Assembly (NCBI RefSeq): GCF_002005165.1
Contig: NZ_CP019699.1
Span: 1,364,001 to 1,428,000, forward strand
DNA length: 64,000 nt
From: Novibacillus thermophilus
GTDB lineage: Bacteria; Bacillota; Bacilli; Thermoactinomycetales; Novibacillaceae
Direction of reading: 5' to 3'
Below the pieces are notes generated by a model that worked only from the letters and a program-made list of their open reading frames with translations, ran no database searches and was not told where the DNA came from. This document shows, piece after piece, positions 41,448-51,520 of the stretch; position 1 is the stretch's first letter, and each line of letters opens with the position of its first letter. The translations under genes and the position numbers were made by a program.

Positions 41448-41561
41448 ATGTCAAGGCGTTTGAGCTCTTCTTTTGTTTCAGGGGGTATCATTTGGATAAC
41501 CGCCGTCGTCTTATTTCTTATCGGGTTGGTTTTCTTTTTCAGAGGGGGGCTAACATTTTAA
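41448..41561 (+). CDS. Putative single-span membrane peptide, 37 aa
   Basis: An open frame from ATG 41448 behind AAGAGGTG encodes a short basic, serine-rich N-terminus, one hydrophobic segment (GGIIWITAVVLFLIGLVFFF, residues 12-31) and a six-residue tail. The composition fits a real membrane peptide, with positive residues (RR) on the expected inner side. It is too short for routine gene calling, and there is no family match, so the call is tentative. Confidence 0.5.
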   Translation: MSRRLSSSFVSGGIIWITAVVLFLIGLVFFFRGGLTF

Positions 41562-41652
41562 AAAATGGGCACCGATGTCCTTCCGAAGCGCAATCGAGAT
41601 CATAACATATACTGATCGAGCGATCGCAAGCTTCGGAAAGGAGGTTTTTCGC

Positions 41653-42159
41653 ATGTCCATCAGAGAGTGGTTGAACCGTTTGAAAGAACAAAACCCGAAT
41701 CTAGAACTTTTACAAGACAGACTGAAGACGTTCATCCGCGAGAAAAGGAAAGATCGCGGCTTTCACGGGCCACCTTTTGGCGGACTGTTCCCAGAACGAG
41801 AACCGTTGGAACCGTTGAACCCGCCGCCGTTGGGAATATTTCCGCCCGGCCCGCCGACTCCCGACGCACGTGCGGCCAACCATTGGGGACCTGACGACGT
41901 TGGGAGGGGAACGCCGCCCTTTCCTCATTGGAGTCGGCCGCCGGTCTTTCCACCGGGTCCGCCCTTCTACCCTTACCCGGAAGAACTAGAGGCAGAAAAT
42001 CCCGTTCATCCGCAGTTGGACAGCAGCCGAAAGGGTTATCATCGGTCGGGAGTTTCCGGGGATGAAGAGGCGAAACGGGACCGTCGCGTTTGGAACGGCG
42101 AACAGTCCACAGTTCGGATAAGGCACAAAAAAAGAGTCAATCGGACACATCACCGCTAG
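41653..42159 (+). CDS. Proline-rich protein of unknown function, 168 aa
   Basis: ATG 41653 is preceded by GAAAGGAGG. Residues 1-37 are a charged, helical head (MSIREWLNRLKEQNPNLELL). From about 39 to 115 the chain is dominated by proline, glycine and aromatic residues (PPFGGLFPEREPLEPLNPPP, PPVFPPGPPFYPYPEE), and the last 40 residues are very basic and end RTHHR. Low complexity of this kind occurs in spore surface and wall-associated proteins, but no signal peptide is present and no family is recognised. The stop overlaps a terminator. Confidence 0.7.
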   Translation: MSIREWLNRLKEQNPNLELLQDRLKTFIREKRKDRGFHGPPFGGLFPEREPLEPLNPPPLGIFPPGPPTPDARAANHWGPDDVGRGTPPFPHWSRPPVFPPGPPFYPYPEELEAENPVHPQLDSSRKGYHRSGVSGDEEAKRDRRVWNGEQSTVRIRHKKRVNRTHHR

Positions 42160-42172
42160 GTGGTGTTTTTTT
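42147..42172 (+). terminator. Intrinsic terminator overlapping the proline-rich gene stop
   Basis: ACATCACC (42147-42154), loop GCTA, GGTGGTGT (42159-42166) with one T-G pair, then TTTTTT. The stop codon TAG (42157-42159) lies in the loop. Confidence 0.85.
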
Positions 42173-42239
42173 GGGTTTAAATGGTTAATTTTTTGAGAAT
42201 ACTGAAGTATAAAGACACCATGTAGGAGGTTAACGATTG

Positions 42240-42407
42240 ATGTACTACGTCATTCGCGAGGAAAACGTTCCGAGAGCTACTGTCATGCACGAGGACGACT
42301 ATTTTAAGTTTTTCAACCCGTTGAGGCGGGATCACCGGATCGAGTACAGCGGCTCTCAAAACAACTGTTACCGGTATTTTTACGGGAAATACCCGCGTAT
42401 CCAATAA
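42240..42407 (+). CDS. Small tyrosine- and charge-rich protein of unknown function, 55 aa
   Basis: ATG 42240 follows TAGGAGG (42223-42229), 10 bases away; a TTG at 42238 is out of frame. The product is hydrophilic, starts MYYVIREENVPRATVMHED and has seven tyrosines, five phenylalanines and a single cysteine. No membrane segment, signal peptide or known family is seen. It comes after a terminator, so it should have its own promoter, which I could not identify. The strong ribosome site supports it as a real gene. Confidence 0.65.
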   Translation: MYYVIREENVPRATVMHEDDYFKFFNPLRRDHRIEYSGSQNNCYRYFYGKYPRIQ

Positions 42408-42419
42408 AGGCACAAAAAG

Positions 42420-42476
42420 GACCCGCATGGTTTCAAAACCGTGCGGGTCAATTCGTATCTGAGGAACCTCAGATAC
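42420..42476 (+). repeat. Tandem inverted repeats between the 55-aa gene and rsmD
   Basis: The first is GACCCGCA (42420-42427) with TGCGGGTC (42442-42449), extended inward by GGTT/AACC. The second is a near-continuous palindrome GTATCTGAGG-AA-CCTCAGATAC (42455-42476). Neither is followed by a T-tract. The second looks more like a protein-binding site or a processing hairpin than a terminator. The following 200 bases to rsmD hold no gene I can support; a weaker GACAACG/CGTTGTC pair lies near 42545-42567. Confidence 0.55.
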
Positions 42477-42677
42477 CTATATGGGAGAGGAGAAACCGGA
42501 GGAAGAGCTTATGGGGAAAAGTAAGTCTTCTCCGCGGTTGTCGACAACGCTCGGTGAACGTTGTCATCTATATCATTGCCGCGATTAAAGAAAATATACA
42601 TGTCGGCCACGACTTTTTTCGCTTTTTTCGCCTGATCGTTTTATGGTAGGATAAACGTGTCATTGGGGGGATGTCGT

Positions 42678-43744
<1,067 letters not shown>

Positions 43745-43836
43745 AATCGGACGGTGAGCTCATCCTGCCTGAGGAATCAGCTCAGTTAGGCGTGTTTCGA
43801 GGCCGGAGAGACGTGTCTCGAAAGCGGAAGAACCTT

Positions 43837-45090
43837 TTATCTTTTCTTTCGGCTGACGATCGTTTGCACGGCATTGATTAGGATGGCGATGCCAATGAGC
43901 GCCAGTAAGAGCAGCAGCACTCGAAAGCCGATAAATTCGAGGCGAGACCACAGATTGGAAAAGCTGTTATTCGGCAGCTGTTGTAAGAAAGCCGGAATGG
44001 CCGCGTCGGATGTGAGGAGGTAGCGCTGTACGGGATTCCAAACGATGACAGTGATCACGCCCGCTAACAGGCCGTGTAACATGCGGGCAAACAAGTACGG
44101 TTTATATCGAATGTCCGTCGTGCTGAGCAGGCTGGCCACTTGTGCGTGGACACACAGGCCGCTCCAGGCGACAATTGTACTGACGATTGCCATTACGTAA
44201 ATCATCGGCAAGGTGTCTTTAAATTCACTAGTGGCCTTGGCGCCTAATGTAATTTCAAACAACCCTGAAATCATGGCCGTTGAGAGATCGGTTGGAAGGC
44301 CTAACAACATGAGGATAAAGGCAAATACGTGTGCGAGCAGCGTCGTGATGTCGATCAGGGACATCACTTCGATTAGGACGGAAAATATCATCATGAGCCC
44401 ACCAATCATCAAAAGGGTCTGAATCGAATTCATGACGGAATCCCCGATCAGTGTGCCGAAGGGGCGGCCGTCTTTAAGCCGCGCATTGTGCATCGCTTTC
44501 ACAGCGCGAACGAGAAAAAATTCTCGGGATGTTTCCATCGGCGGAGATGTTTCTCCTCTCGGGTCGTGGAAACGCATGGCGATCCCCGTGAGCAAACTCG
44601 AAGAGTAGTGTGCAACGGCCAGCGTAACGCCGAGGCTCACATCGTGGAAAAACCCGACGGCGACAGCCCCGAACATGAACAGCGGATCCGCGGTGTTCGT
44701 AAACGAGACGAGCCGCTCTCCTTCACTGCGGGTGATCAATCCCTGTTCCCTTAAGCGAGACGTTAATTTTGCGCCTATGGGATAGCCGGAAGCCAACCCC
44801 ATAGCCATGACGAACGCGCCGGGACCCGGTACGCGAAAGACCGGTCTCATAAACGGTTCCAGCAGAACGCCGAGAAAGTGAACGACTCCAAACCCCATCA
44901 AAATTTCAGAAGCGATAAAAAAAGGGAGAAGAGCCGGAAAGACGACTTCCCACCAAATTTGCAGCCCTTCTAAGGAAGAATTAAAGGCCGTCTCGGGGTA
45001 CAAAACTAAAGAGACGACGAGAAACAGGGCGCCTCCTCCCAGGAGAAAACTTTTGAGCCAGGCACGGTTTGCCTTTATGCCTTTACGCAT
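43837..45090 (-). CDS. ylbJ: Sporulation integral membrane protein YlbJ
   Basis: Multi-span membrane protein with nucleoside-recognition (Gate) domains, needed for spore cortex formation in B. subtilis. I start at 45090 (MRKGIKANRAWLK), 7 bases after GGAGGAT; the frame extends 23 codons further. It is 417 residues with about eight or nine hydrophobic spans. Family stretches are EVVFPALLPFFIASEILMG, MGLASGYPIGAKLTSRL and TNTADPLFMFGAVAVGFF. A spore role agrees with spoVM 8 kb away. Expression from a mother-cell sigma factor is known for the family, but I could not define the promoter. Confidence 0.92.
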   Translation of the reverse strand: MRKGIKANRAWLKSFLLGGGALFLVVSLVLYPETAFNSSLEGLQIWWEVVFPALLPFFIASEILMGFGVVHFLGVLLEPFMRPVFRVPGPGAFVMAMGLASGYPIGAKLTSRLREQGLITRSEGERLVSFTNTADPLFMFGAVAVGFFHDVSLGVTLAVAHYSSSLLTGIAMRFHDPRGETSPPMETSREFFLVRAVKAMHNARLKDGRPFGTLIGDSVMNSIQTLLMIGGLMMIFSVLIEVMSLIDITTLLAHVFAFILMLLGLPTDLSTAMISGLFEITLGAKATSEFKDTLPMIYVMAIVSTIVAWSGLCVHAQVASLLSTTDIRYKPYLFARMLHGLLAGVITVIVWNPVQRYLLTSDAAIPAFLQQLPNNSFSNLWSRLEFIGFRVLLLLLALIGIAILINAVQTIVSRKKR

Positions 45091-45218
45091 GAAGCATCCT
45101 CCAGTCGTGGCCATCGTTGTTATTCCATGTGTACGCGTTTGTCCACAAAAATAGACCAAGCATATCTGGCTGCCAAACGAATAGGGACGACGCCAGGCGT
45201 ACCGAGTTCAGAGGACCG

Positions 45219-45452
45219 TTAGCCGGACTGATGATGAGACTGGAAGTATACAACCAACTGGATATCGCATTGTAGGGTCAGAGACGTGTGAAACAAAAAG
45301 TTGTCGCCGCCGATGCAAAGGAAGTTCGAGATTTTCTTCAGGCCGAAAGACATCGAGGCGGCGACCGGAACGAAGCGGGAGCTGTTTCGCACCGTGAAAA
45401 AGTTGGAAACCGAGGTGAGAATCGCACCTGTCGCGAGCAGGACGCTATTCAT
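45219..45452 (-). CDS. Uncertain small open frame between tmcAL and ylbJ
   Basis: A 77-codon frame on the minus strand beginning 9 bases after the tmcAL stop. It has a weakly hydrophobic N-terminus (MNSVLLATGAILTSVSNFFTV) and no known family. There is no Shine-Dalgarno sequence before its ATG. B. subtilis has ylbK and ylbL between these two genes; I see no trace of either here. It may be a residual or chance frame. The rest of the 45091-45461 gap holds nothing else I can support. Confidence 0.25.
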   Translation of the reverse strand: MNSVLLATGAILTSVSNFFTVRNSSRFVPVAASMSFGLKKISNFLCIGGDNFLFHTSLTLQCDIQLVVYFQSHHQSG

Positions 45453-45461
45453 TGTTAGGAA

Positions 45462-46679
45462 TCATTTGTCAGAACGGACGTAAACAGGGGTTCGTCTAAA
45501 CTCTTCCATAAACGGCAGTCGCCAGCCGGTAGCCAAGTTGTACAGGCGACTGGCACGTATATCCCACTCCAACATGGACGGGCGGTCTTTGGAAATGCGC
45601 GTAATGATTGGCAGTGTGGCAGTTTTCTTCATCTGCTTTAATAAAAGGCGGCCCTTGTCCGAAAACCCGAGAACGCGCAAGTACGCCGGGCCACCGGCCA
45701 AGAGGGATCGGTTGACGTCTGCCTTCGTCCATCCGAGCAGTATCGCGGTCATGACTCGCTGTAACCTGTTCCACGTGTAGCGCTTTGTTTTTAACGCCGT
45801 CATGTACTCGTTGACTGTGTGGGAGTGGGACAACTGCTGAAGCAGCCGATGCTCCAACCCCTCATCTACGTTGTAGTAAAGGGATAGTTCTTCCGCTGTA
45901 GCCGTCATCAGTTTGGCGAACAACATGGGGTGGAACGACTCCCAAGTCAACGGCGGGATGCCCTTTTCAGTTCGGTCTTTAAGTAGAAGGAAGGTCGTGG
46001 GAGGGACAAACGGTTCAATGGCGTTAACATCACCTGATTCCAGCCATTGACGGCGGATGGCTGTCGCACTGGCGATGTGGTGATCCGTTAGCTCCCTTTG
46101 GTGGTAACCCGCCTTTTCCCGGCGCACAGTAAAAGGACGAATCGGGCTTTTTGTCTTATGCAGTGCAGCTAAGTAGCTAATCCCTAAAATATTGTTAGGC
46201 TCCGCCAGTTCAGAGGGGATGTCGGGGTGATAGTCGTGCAGCGTGCGCCCGTAAGCGTCGGGATAACTTAACCCGTCCTTTAAGTACTGCTGCAACCGCT
46301 GTCGGAATGAAGACGGTTCTCGCGCCAGCGTTCGGGCGACTTCTTGCATCCACGTCAAGTCACCGCTCTCACTGCCAAAACAGAGCGTGTCGACGACGCC
46401 AGTCGCATTGAGCACTGCGACAGCGCCGTATGCAAACCATTCAGCCGGTTGACTGGCGAACACAGTGGGAAGTTCCAGGACGAGATCGGCACCGCCTAGA
46501 AGGGCCATTTCCGTACGCGTCCACTTGTCGACAAGGGCCGGTTCGCCTCGTTGCAAAAAATAACCGCTCATCACGGCGACGACCGCGTCGGCAGCCGTCA
46601 CCTTTTTCGCTTGTTGCAAGTGGTAGAGATGTCCGTTGTGGAACGGATTGTACTCGACGATTACCCCTACAGTACGCAT
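45462..46679 (-). CDS. tmcAL: tRNA(Met) cytidine acetate ligase TmcAL
   Basis: Uses acetate and ATP to put N4-acetylcytidine at the wobble position of elongator tRNA-Met (formerly YlbM). I start at 46679, with MRTVGVIVEYNPFHNGHLYHL-type family start (given as residues 1-21), 8 bases after AGGAGG. It is 405 residues. Nucleotidyltransferase marks: NPFHNGH (HxGH type) and AVMSGYFLQRGEPALVDKW. The rest has ELPTVFASQPAEWFAYGAV and EPNNILGISYLAAL. It is divergent from yceD-rpmF. Confidence 0.94.
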   Translation of the reverse strand: MRTVGVIVEYNPFHNGHLYHLQQAKKVTAADAVVAVMSGYFLQRGEPALVDKWTRTEMALLGGADLVLELPTVFASQPAEWFAYGAVAVLNATGVVDTLCFGSESGDLTWMQEVARTLAREPSSFRQRLQQYLKDGLSYPDAYGRTLHDYHPDIPSELAEPNNILGISYLAALHKTKSPIRPFTVRREKAGYHQRELTDHHIASATAIRRQWLESGDVNAIEPFVPPTTFLLLKDRTEKGIPPLTWESFHPMLFAKLMTATAEELSLYYNVDEGLEHRLLQQLSHSHTVNEYMTALKTKRYTWNRLQRVMTAILLGWTKADVNRSLLAGGPAYLRVLGFSDKGRLLLKQMKKTATLPIITRISKDRPSMLEWDIRASRLYNLATGWRLPFMEEFRRTPVYVRSDK

Positions 46680-47113
46680 CAAGGACACCTCCTTTTTTCA
46701 CAAAACGCCTTCATAAGCGGGAGAGGGGATGTCTCATGTCAGTGAAAGAGAGCTTCCTTAATAGAAAACGCCATTCCCACGACGCTGCAGAGAGGTGGCT
46801 TCGGAGACAGTAGTCTCGAATTGTCACTTTTACTAAAATAGTCCATGAAACACCCCTCACACCTCGCGCCATGCTCAATCCCAAAAGGGTGCCGTCAAAC
46901 AGCACGGGGTCTTTTCTGACACGGCAGCGCACGTCAAGGGCGGAGAATACGCACTATTATACAATGACCTTTCACACGTTGACAATTGATGGCGGCTTTC
47001 GCTATAATTACGGATGTTTGATTGTGTTTGGCGTCATGTTGATACGTGTGATGCCTCTCGACGTGGGAATAATGATTACATGACCGCGAGCATGGTTTTA
47101 AGGAGGGATCACC
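46680..47113. other. 434-base intergenic region upstream of yceD
   Basis: Holds the yceD-rpmF promoter (46979-47008) and a GAGAC/GTCTC hairpin at 46804-46817. A 25-codon plus-strand frame at 46737-46814 (start MSVKESFLNRKRHSHDAAER) has a passable GAGAGGGG site but no known relative. I found no convincing promoter for tmcAL on the minus strand. Confidence 0.45.
46979..47008 (+). promoter_or_regulatory. Consensus SigA promoter of yceD-rpmF
   Basis: TTGACA (46979-46984), an 18-base spacer, TATAAT (47003-47008). Both hexamers are perfect. The leader to the yceD GTG is about 100 bases. Confidence 0.85.
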
Positions 47114-47629
47114 GTGCGCATCCAGTTACGCGAACTGAGACGCCAACAGGAACAGGACCTCAACTTCTCCGTGGATGTGGATTTAACTAAGGTCCATCCC
47201 AACGTAGAAAAATCCGTCAAAGTATTCGTGAAAGCCCGTGCCCGTTACAGTGAAGATCTGTACGTCATAGACGGGCGATTGAACGCAGTGCTCACGTTAA
47301 AGTGCTCCAAATGTCTGACGGCGTACGATTGGCCCCTTGAATCAGATTGGCACGAAGTATTTTCCCGGGAGCAGCCGGCCCAGGCAGAGGAAAAGGACGA
47401 CACAAACATTCACGTTGTCGAAGAGGACGAGGTAGACCTTTTACCGTACATTCGCGAAGTGTTGCTGTTGGAGATACCGTTCGTCCCCGTTTGCCGCGAC
47501 GACTGCCGGGGGTTGTGTCCTGTTTGCGGCGTGAACCGCAATACAGACGATTGTGATTGTAAACAAGAAACGATCGATCCAAGGTTGGCCGAGTTAAAAA
47601 ATTTTTTTTCGTCCAAAGACAACACGTAA
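47114..47629 (+). CDS. yceD: YceD/DUF177 family protein, linked to large ribosomal subunit genes
   Basis: Protein of 171 residues, called YlbN in B. subtilis, always found next to rpmF and thought to act in 23S rRNA or ribosome production. GTG 47114 follows AGGAGGGAT. It has zinc-like cysteine pairs: CSKC near residue 63 and CRDDC/CPVC near 122-135, followed by CDC. The central acidic stretch and the C-terminal PRLAELKNFF are typical. It ends 30 bases before rpmF. Confidence 0.93.
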   Translation: MRIQLRELRRQQEQDLNFSVDVDLTKVHPNVEKSVKVFVKARARYSEDLYVIDGRLNAVLTLKCSKCLTAYDWPLESDWHEVFSREQPAQAEEKDDTNIHVVEEDEVDLLPYIREVLLLEIPFVPVCRDDCRGLCPVCGVNRNTDDCDCKQETIDPRLAELKNFFSSKDNT

Positions 47630-47659
47630 ACAAGAACGAGTACTTAGGAGGTGTTAAAT

Positions 47660-47833
47660 GTGGCCGTACCTAAACGAAAGACGTCGAAAGCGCGTAAAAA
47701 CAAGCGTCGAACTCATTTTAAACTGTCTGTGCCGGGGATGGTGCGCTGTTCCCAGTGCGGCGAAATGAAACTGTCCCACCGCGTGTGCAAACATTGCGGC
47801 ACGTATAAAGGCGAAGAAGTTGTCGAAGTTTAA
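47660..47833 (+). CDS. rpmF: 50S ribosomal protein L32
   Basis: It is 57 residues from GTG 47660, 8 bases after AGGAGG. The N-terminal [20 protein letters not shown] is the L32 signature. Two CxxC pairs (CSQC and CKHC) make it the zinc-binding form. In many bacteria the yceD-rpmF pair leads into plsX-fabH; here fapR comes first, after a long hairpin. Confidence 0.96.
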   Translation: MAVPKRKTSKARKNKRRTHFKLSVPGMVRCSQCGEMKLSHRVCKHCGTYKGEEVVEV

Positions 47834-47860
47834 GGTATTCAATTAAAGAGGGGACTAGTC

Positions 47861-47895
47861 AAAAAAGGCAGAGCCGAACCGGTTTTGTCTTTTTT
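47861..47895 (+). terminator. Long terminator hairpin between rpmF and fapR
   Basis: AAAAAAGGCAGAGCCG (47861-47876), loop AAC, CGGTTTTGTCTTTTTT (47880-47895). The arms pair over 16 positions, four of them G-T, with the T-tract forming the 3' end. It separates the ribosomal transcript from the lipid transcript. Confidence 0.8.
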
Positions 47896-47908
47896 GTTGC
47901 CTCTTGTC

Positions 47909-47938
47909 TTGCACCGTGTTCACCTTTTTTTTTATACT
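47909..47938 (+). promoter_or_regulatory. SigA-type promoter of the fapR operon
   Basis: TTGCAC (47909-47914), an 18-base spacer, TATACT (47933-47938), directly upstream of the FapR operator. Confidence 0.7.
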
Positions 47939-47940
47939 GG

Positions 47941-47959
47941 AATTAGTACCAGGTATTAT
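47941..47959 (+). promoter_or_regulatory. FapR operator
   Basis: TTAGTACCAGGTATTAT (47943-47959) fits the FapR inverted repeat (TTAGTACCTGGTACTAA type), with the left arm perfect and one or two changes in the right. It covers the expected transcription start of fapR, so FapR should repress its own operon until malonyl-CoA or malonyl-ACP releases it. Confidence 0.88.
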
Positions 47960-47977
47960 GATGAGGTGGTGAACGCT

Positions 47978-48550
47978 TTGCGTCTGTCCAAGCGACAGCG
48001 TCAGCAGGAACTTTCCCGCCAGTGGGCAGACAATCCGTTTATAACTGATGAAGACATGGCAAACAAATTTAACGTCAGTGTCCAGACCATTCGTTTGGAC
48101 CGGATGGAGCTCGGCATTCCGGAATTGCGGGAACGAATTAAGAGTATGGCGGAGCAAGCTTACGGTCAAGTGCGATCACTGCCGCCAGACGAAGTGATTG
48201 GAGACATTATTGACCTTGAATTAGATCGCTACGGCATATCCTTGTTTGAAGTTGGGGCAGAGCACGTTTTTTCGCGCAATAACATCGCCCGGGGGCATTA
48301 CTTGTTTGCACAGGCAAACTCACTGGCGATTGCGTTAATTGACGAAGAACTGGCTTTAACCGCCAAATCCACGGTGCGATTCCTCAAACCGGTTGTGCTC
48401 GGCGATAAATGTATAGCGAAAGCGAAGGTGGCGAGCCATGGGGAAGAGCGTTCAGAAGTTGAGGTTGAGACGCGAGTCGGCGAGGACAGAGTGCTTCACG
48501 GCCAATTTGACATTTACCACGGGCCGCTGGAAAGGGTGTCGAACAGATGA
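47978..48550 (+). CDS. fapR: Transcriptional repressor of lipid synthesis FapR
   Basis: Repressor of fatty-acid and phospholipid genes, relieved by malonyl-CoA or malonyl-ACP. I use TTG 47978, 8 bases after GAGGTGG, giving 190 residues starting with [16 protein letters not shown]; the open frame reaches back over the operator and promoter to 47885 and cannot be the start. The DNA-binding helix-turn-helix is [20 protein letters not shown], followed by IPELRERIK. The C-terminal hot-dog domain that binds the effector runs from about residue 75 ([18 protein letters not shown]). It heads the operon and overlaps plsX. Confidence 0.94.
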   Translation: MRLSKRQRQQELSRQWADNPFITDEDMANKFNVSVQTIRLDRMELGIPELRERIKSMAEQAYGQVRSLPPDEVIGDIIDLELDRYGISLFEVGAEHVFSRNNIARGHYLFAQANSLAIALIDEELALTAKSTVRFLKPVVLGDKCIAKAKVASHGEERSEVEVETRVGEDRVLHGQFDIYHGPLERVSNR

Positions 48551-49536
48551 TGCGCGTGGCGCTTGATGTAATGGGAGGTGACCACGCTCCTGAAGCTCCC
48601 CTTGCCGGAGCAGTAGAGGCTGCGCGCCTTTGGCCGGACATTCATATCTTGCTCGTCGGCCACGAACAAAAAATCGCCCAGGTGAGAGGCGAGGCCTTAC
48701 CGTCGAATGTGTCGGTTGTGCATGCGGAAGACGTGATCCGTACAGGGGAAGAACCTGTTCGCGCTGTCCGGCGCAAAAAAGAATCATCCCTCGTCAAGGT
48801 TTGTTCCCTTGTGAAAACCGGCGAGGCCGACGTTGCGATTAGTGCAGGGAATACGGGAGCCCTGATGGCAGCCGGCCTGTTTCACGTCGGGAGAATCGGA
48901 GGCATTGAGCGCCCGGCGCTGGCCCCGGTCTTTCCCACTGTGGACGAACGCGGTGTGCTCGTCTTGGACGTCGGGGCAAATGTGGACGCAAAACCAAGTC
49001 ATTTAACCCAGTACGCATTAATGGGAAGTGTGTACGCGGAGAAAGTGCTCGGCGTTTCTGAACCGCGCATCGGACTGCTCAACGTCGGTGCCGAGGAGGG
49101 GAAAGGAAATGAACTGACGAAGACCGCTTATCCCCTGTTGAAGGAAATGCCCCTCAACTTCGTGGGGAACGTCGAAGCGCGCTACGTGCTTAACGGGGCG
49201 TGCGACGTTTTAATCTGCGACGGGTTTTCCGGCAACATATTGCTCAAAAGCATCGAAGGCGTGGCTGAGACAGTATTGTCTGCGTTAAAGGAGGAAATGA
49301 GGCGCAACCTGCCGAGTAAGTTGGCGGCGGCTGTGTTGAAACCTAGGCTCGTCCGTTTTAAAGAAAAAATGGATTACACTGAATACGGAGGGGCCCCCCT
49401 TTTAGGGCTGCAGGGGGCCGTCGTCAAGGGACACGGATCGTCAGACGGAAAGGCATTCAAAAACGCTATCAAACAGGCCAGGACGTTTGTCGAACGCGAT
49501 GTGATCGGGCAAATCAGTCAAAATCTGGGGAGTTGA
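48547..49536 (+). CDS. plsX: Phosphate acyltransferase PlsX
   Basis: Makes acyl-phosphate from acyl-ACP for the PlsY step of phosphatidic acid synthesis; the FakA/FakB system upstream feeds the same intermediate. It is 329 residues. Seen: [47 protein letters not shown] and [20 protein letters not shown] 48547 overlaps the fapR stop, and a second ATG follows directly. Confidence 0.96.
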   Translation: MMRVALDVMGGDHAPEAPLAGAVEAARLWPDIHILLVGHEQKIAQVRGEALPSNVSVVHAEDVIRTGEEPVRAVRRKKESSLVKVCSLVKTGEADVAISAGNTGALMAAGLFHVGRIGGIERPALAPVFPTVDERGVLVLDVGANVDAKPSHLTQYALMGSVYAEKVLGVSEPRIGLLNVGAEEGKGNELTKTAYPLLKEMPLNFVGNVEARYVLNGACDVLICDGFSGNILLKSIEGVAETVLSALKEEMRRNLPSKLAAAVLKPRLVRFKEKMDYTEYGGAPLLGLQGAVVKGHGSSDGKAFKNAIKQARTFVERDVIGQISQNLGS

Positions 49537-49542
49537 AAGAGA

Positions 49543-50559
49543 GTGACAAAAACGGTATCAGTTGGGATTGTCGGAACCGGAGCTTATTTGCCGGAAAAGG
49601 TGTTAACGAACAAAGATTTGGAAAAAATGGTAGACACGACCGATGAATGGATCGTCAGCCGCACCGGTATTCGCGAACGACGCATCGCGGCGAAAGATCA
49701 GGCGTCGTCCGATCTCGCCTTGCCGGCGGCTGAACAAGCGCTGAAGATGGCAGGAATCAGCGCGAGTGACCTCGATCTCATCATCGTGGCGACGGTAACG
49801 CCGGATATGTCGTTTCCCTCTACAGCGTGTGTGTTGCAAGATCGGCTAAAGGCTTCCAAAGCGGCGGCGTTCGACTTGGCCGCCGCGTGCAGCGGGTTTC
49901 TTTACGGGGTCGCCGCGGGCGTCCAGTTCATCCAGACGGGGATGTACCGTTACGTCCTCGTCGTAGGGGTTGAGTGTCTATCTAAAATTACGGACTGGAC
50001 AGATCGCAATACGTGCGTCTTGTTCGGTGACGGTGCAGGAGCTGTTGTGCTCGGCCCGGTTTCTCAAGGGGAGGGATTTAAAGCGTTCGACCTCGGAGCG
50101 GACGGGTCGGGAGGGCCGCTCCTCAATCAACGGGGCGGGGGTTCCCGTTATCCGATGACGCCGGAAATGTTGGAACAGGGTTTGCAGTACATTTACATGA
50201 ACGGTCGCGAAGTGTTTAAATTCGCGGTGCGTGTCATGCAGTCAGCCACCGACGAAGTTGTGGCCAAAGCGGGGTGGAGTAAAGACGACATCGACTTTCT
50301 CGTTCCCCATCAAGCGAACATCCGCATTATCGAACCGGCCCGCAACCGTCTGAATCTGCCAGAGGAACGGGTGATCGTCAACGTCGACCGGTACGGCAAC
50401 ATGTCCTCTGCTTCCATTCCCGTCGCCCTCGACGAAGCTGTGCGCACGGGCCGTATACGCAAAGGCGACAAACTGATTTTAGTCGGATTCGGCGGCGGTT
50501 TGACTTGGGGAGCGGCTGCTCTGACGTGGACGATGGAGAGGGTGGGATTGGATGGGTAA
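49543..50559 (+). CDS. fabH: Beta-ketoacyl-ACP synthase III
   Basis: Starts fatty-acid synthesis by condensing acyl-CoA with malonyl-ACP; the Bacillus forms prefer branched primers. It is 338 residues from GTG 49543. The Cys-His-Asn triad is visible: [28 protein letters not shown], and [15 protein letters not shown]. In B. subtilis the fapR operon goes straight from plsX to fabD, so a fabH inside the operon is a difference. Its end overlaps fabD by 8 bases. Confidence 0.95.
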   Translation: MTKTVSVGIVGTGAYLPEKVLTNKDLEKMVDTTDEWIVSRTGIRERRIAAKDQASSDLALPAAEQALKMAGISASDLDLIIVATVTPDMSFPSTACVLQDRLKASKAAAFDLAAACSGFLYGVAAGVQFIQTGMYRYVLVVGVECLSKITDWTDRNTCVLFGDGAGAVVLGPVSQGEGFKAFDLGADGSGGPLLNQRGGGSRYPMTPEMLEQGLQYIYMNGREVFKFAVRVMQSATDEVVAKAGWSKDDIDFLVPHQANIRIIEPARNRLNLPEERVIVNVDRYGNMSSASIPVALDEAVRTGRIRKGDKLILVGFGGGLTWGAAALTWTMERVGLDG

Positions 50560-51484
50560 GCGCGCTTACGTATTTCCTGGACAGGGATCGCAGTCCGTCG
50601 GGATGGGGCGGGCTATTGCGGACAATAGCCGGCTGGCAAAAGGTGTGTTTGCCGAAGCAGACGAAGTACTCGATTTTCCTCTCTCCGCTCTCTGCTTTGA
50701 AGGACCGGAAGAGGAGCTTAATTTGACGGAGAACACCCAGCCCGCTTTGCTGACGACGAGTGTCGCCCTCTGGAAGGAGTTTGAAGCGCATGCGCCCGAG
50801 CCGGATTACGTGGCCGGGCACAGCCTAGGGGAGTACTCAGCTCTAGTAGCAGCCGGGTCGTTAGCTTTTGCCGACGCCGTACGTGTCGTTCGGGCCCGTG
50901 GACAGTTGATGGCAGCCGCTGTACCTGCCGGAAACGGCGCAATGGCTGCTGTTCTGGGCCTAGATCGGGAAACGCTCGAAACGCTGTGCCGGGATGTGAG
51001 CACTGAACGCGAAACGGTGGAGCTGGCCAATCTAAACTGTCCGGGGCAAATCGTCATCTCCGGTTCGTCAGCGGGCGTAAAGGCGGCGGCTGAACGGGCG
51101 AGGAAGGCAGGCGCCCGACGAGTCGTACCTTTGGCGGTGAGCGGCCCGTTTCACTCGTCACTGATGAAGCCGGCAGGGGAACGTTTGCAAAAAGTGCTGG
51201 AAGGCGTTCGCGTTCAGTCTGCGCGCATCCCTGTCGTGGCCAACGTGTGCGCCTGTCCTCTTCGGTCCGGAGACGATATCGAGCGGGCGCTCGTGCGTCA
51301 AGTAGCGGCGCCTGTCTTGTGGGAAGACAGTGTACGCTGGATGCTGGAGCAAGGGGTGGACACGTTTGTCGAAATTGGCCCCGGTCGGGTGTTGAGCGGC
51401 CTCATACGTAAAATCGATCGGAAGGCCAACGTCTATCACGTGGGAGATCCAGAAAGCTTGGAAAAGACGCTCCGTTTGTTGTAA
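50552..51484 (+). CDS. fabD: Malonyl-CoA:ACP transacylase
   Basis: Loads malonyl groups onto ACP. It is 310 residues. FabD marks: [16 protein letters not shown] at the start, the nucleophile motif [12 protein letters not shown] near residue 90, the R in [11 protein letters not shown], and the active-site His in [10 protein letters not shown]. Its ATG overlaps fabH. Confidence 0.96.
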   Translation: MGKRAYVFPGQGSQSVGMGRAIADNSRLAKGVFAEADEVLDFPLSALCFEGPEEELNLTENTQPALLTTSVALWKEFEAHAPEPDYVAGHSLGEYSALVAAGSLAFADAVRVVRARGQLMAAAVPAGNGAMAAVLGLDRETLETLCRDVSTERETVELANLNCPGQIVISGSSAGVKAAAERARKAGARRVVPLAVSGPFHSSLMKPAGERLQKVLEGVRVQSARIPVVANVCACPLRSGDDIERALVRQVAAPVLWEDSVRWMLEQGVDTFVEIGPGRVLSGLIRKIDRKANVYHVGDPESLEKTLRLL

Positions 51485-51520
51485 CAATACACAAATATTT
51501 TGGCTGAAAGGTGGACGAGT

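Noticed and set aside
43745-43836. Terminator between the convergent coaD and ylbJ genes
   Set aside because: TTTCGAG/CTCGAAA arms exist but there is no T-tract on either strand, so I did not list it as a terminator.
45301-45483. Plus-strand 60-codon frame opposite the tmcAL end
   Set aside because: It has no ribosome site, no family resemblance and overlaps the tmcAL 3' end on the other strand.
46737-46814. A 25-codon peptide gene upstream of yceD
   Set aside because: The ribosome site is only passable, no promoter is visible before it, and a frame this short occurs often by chance. Mentioned in the intergenic entry only.
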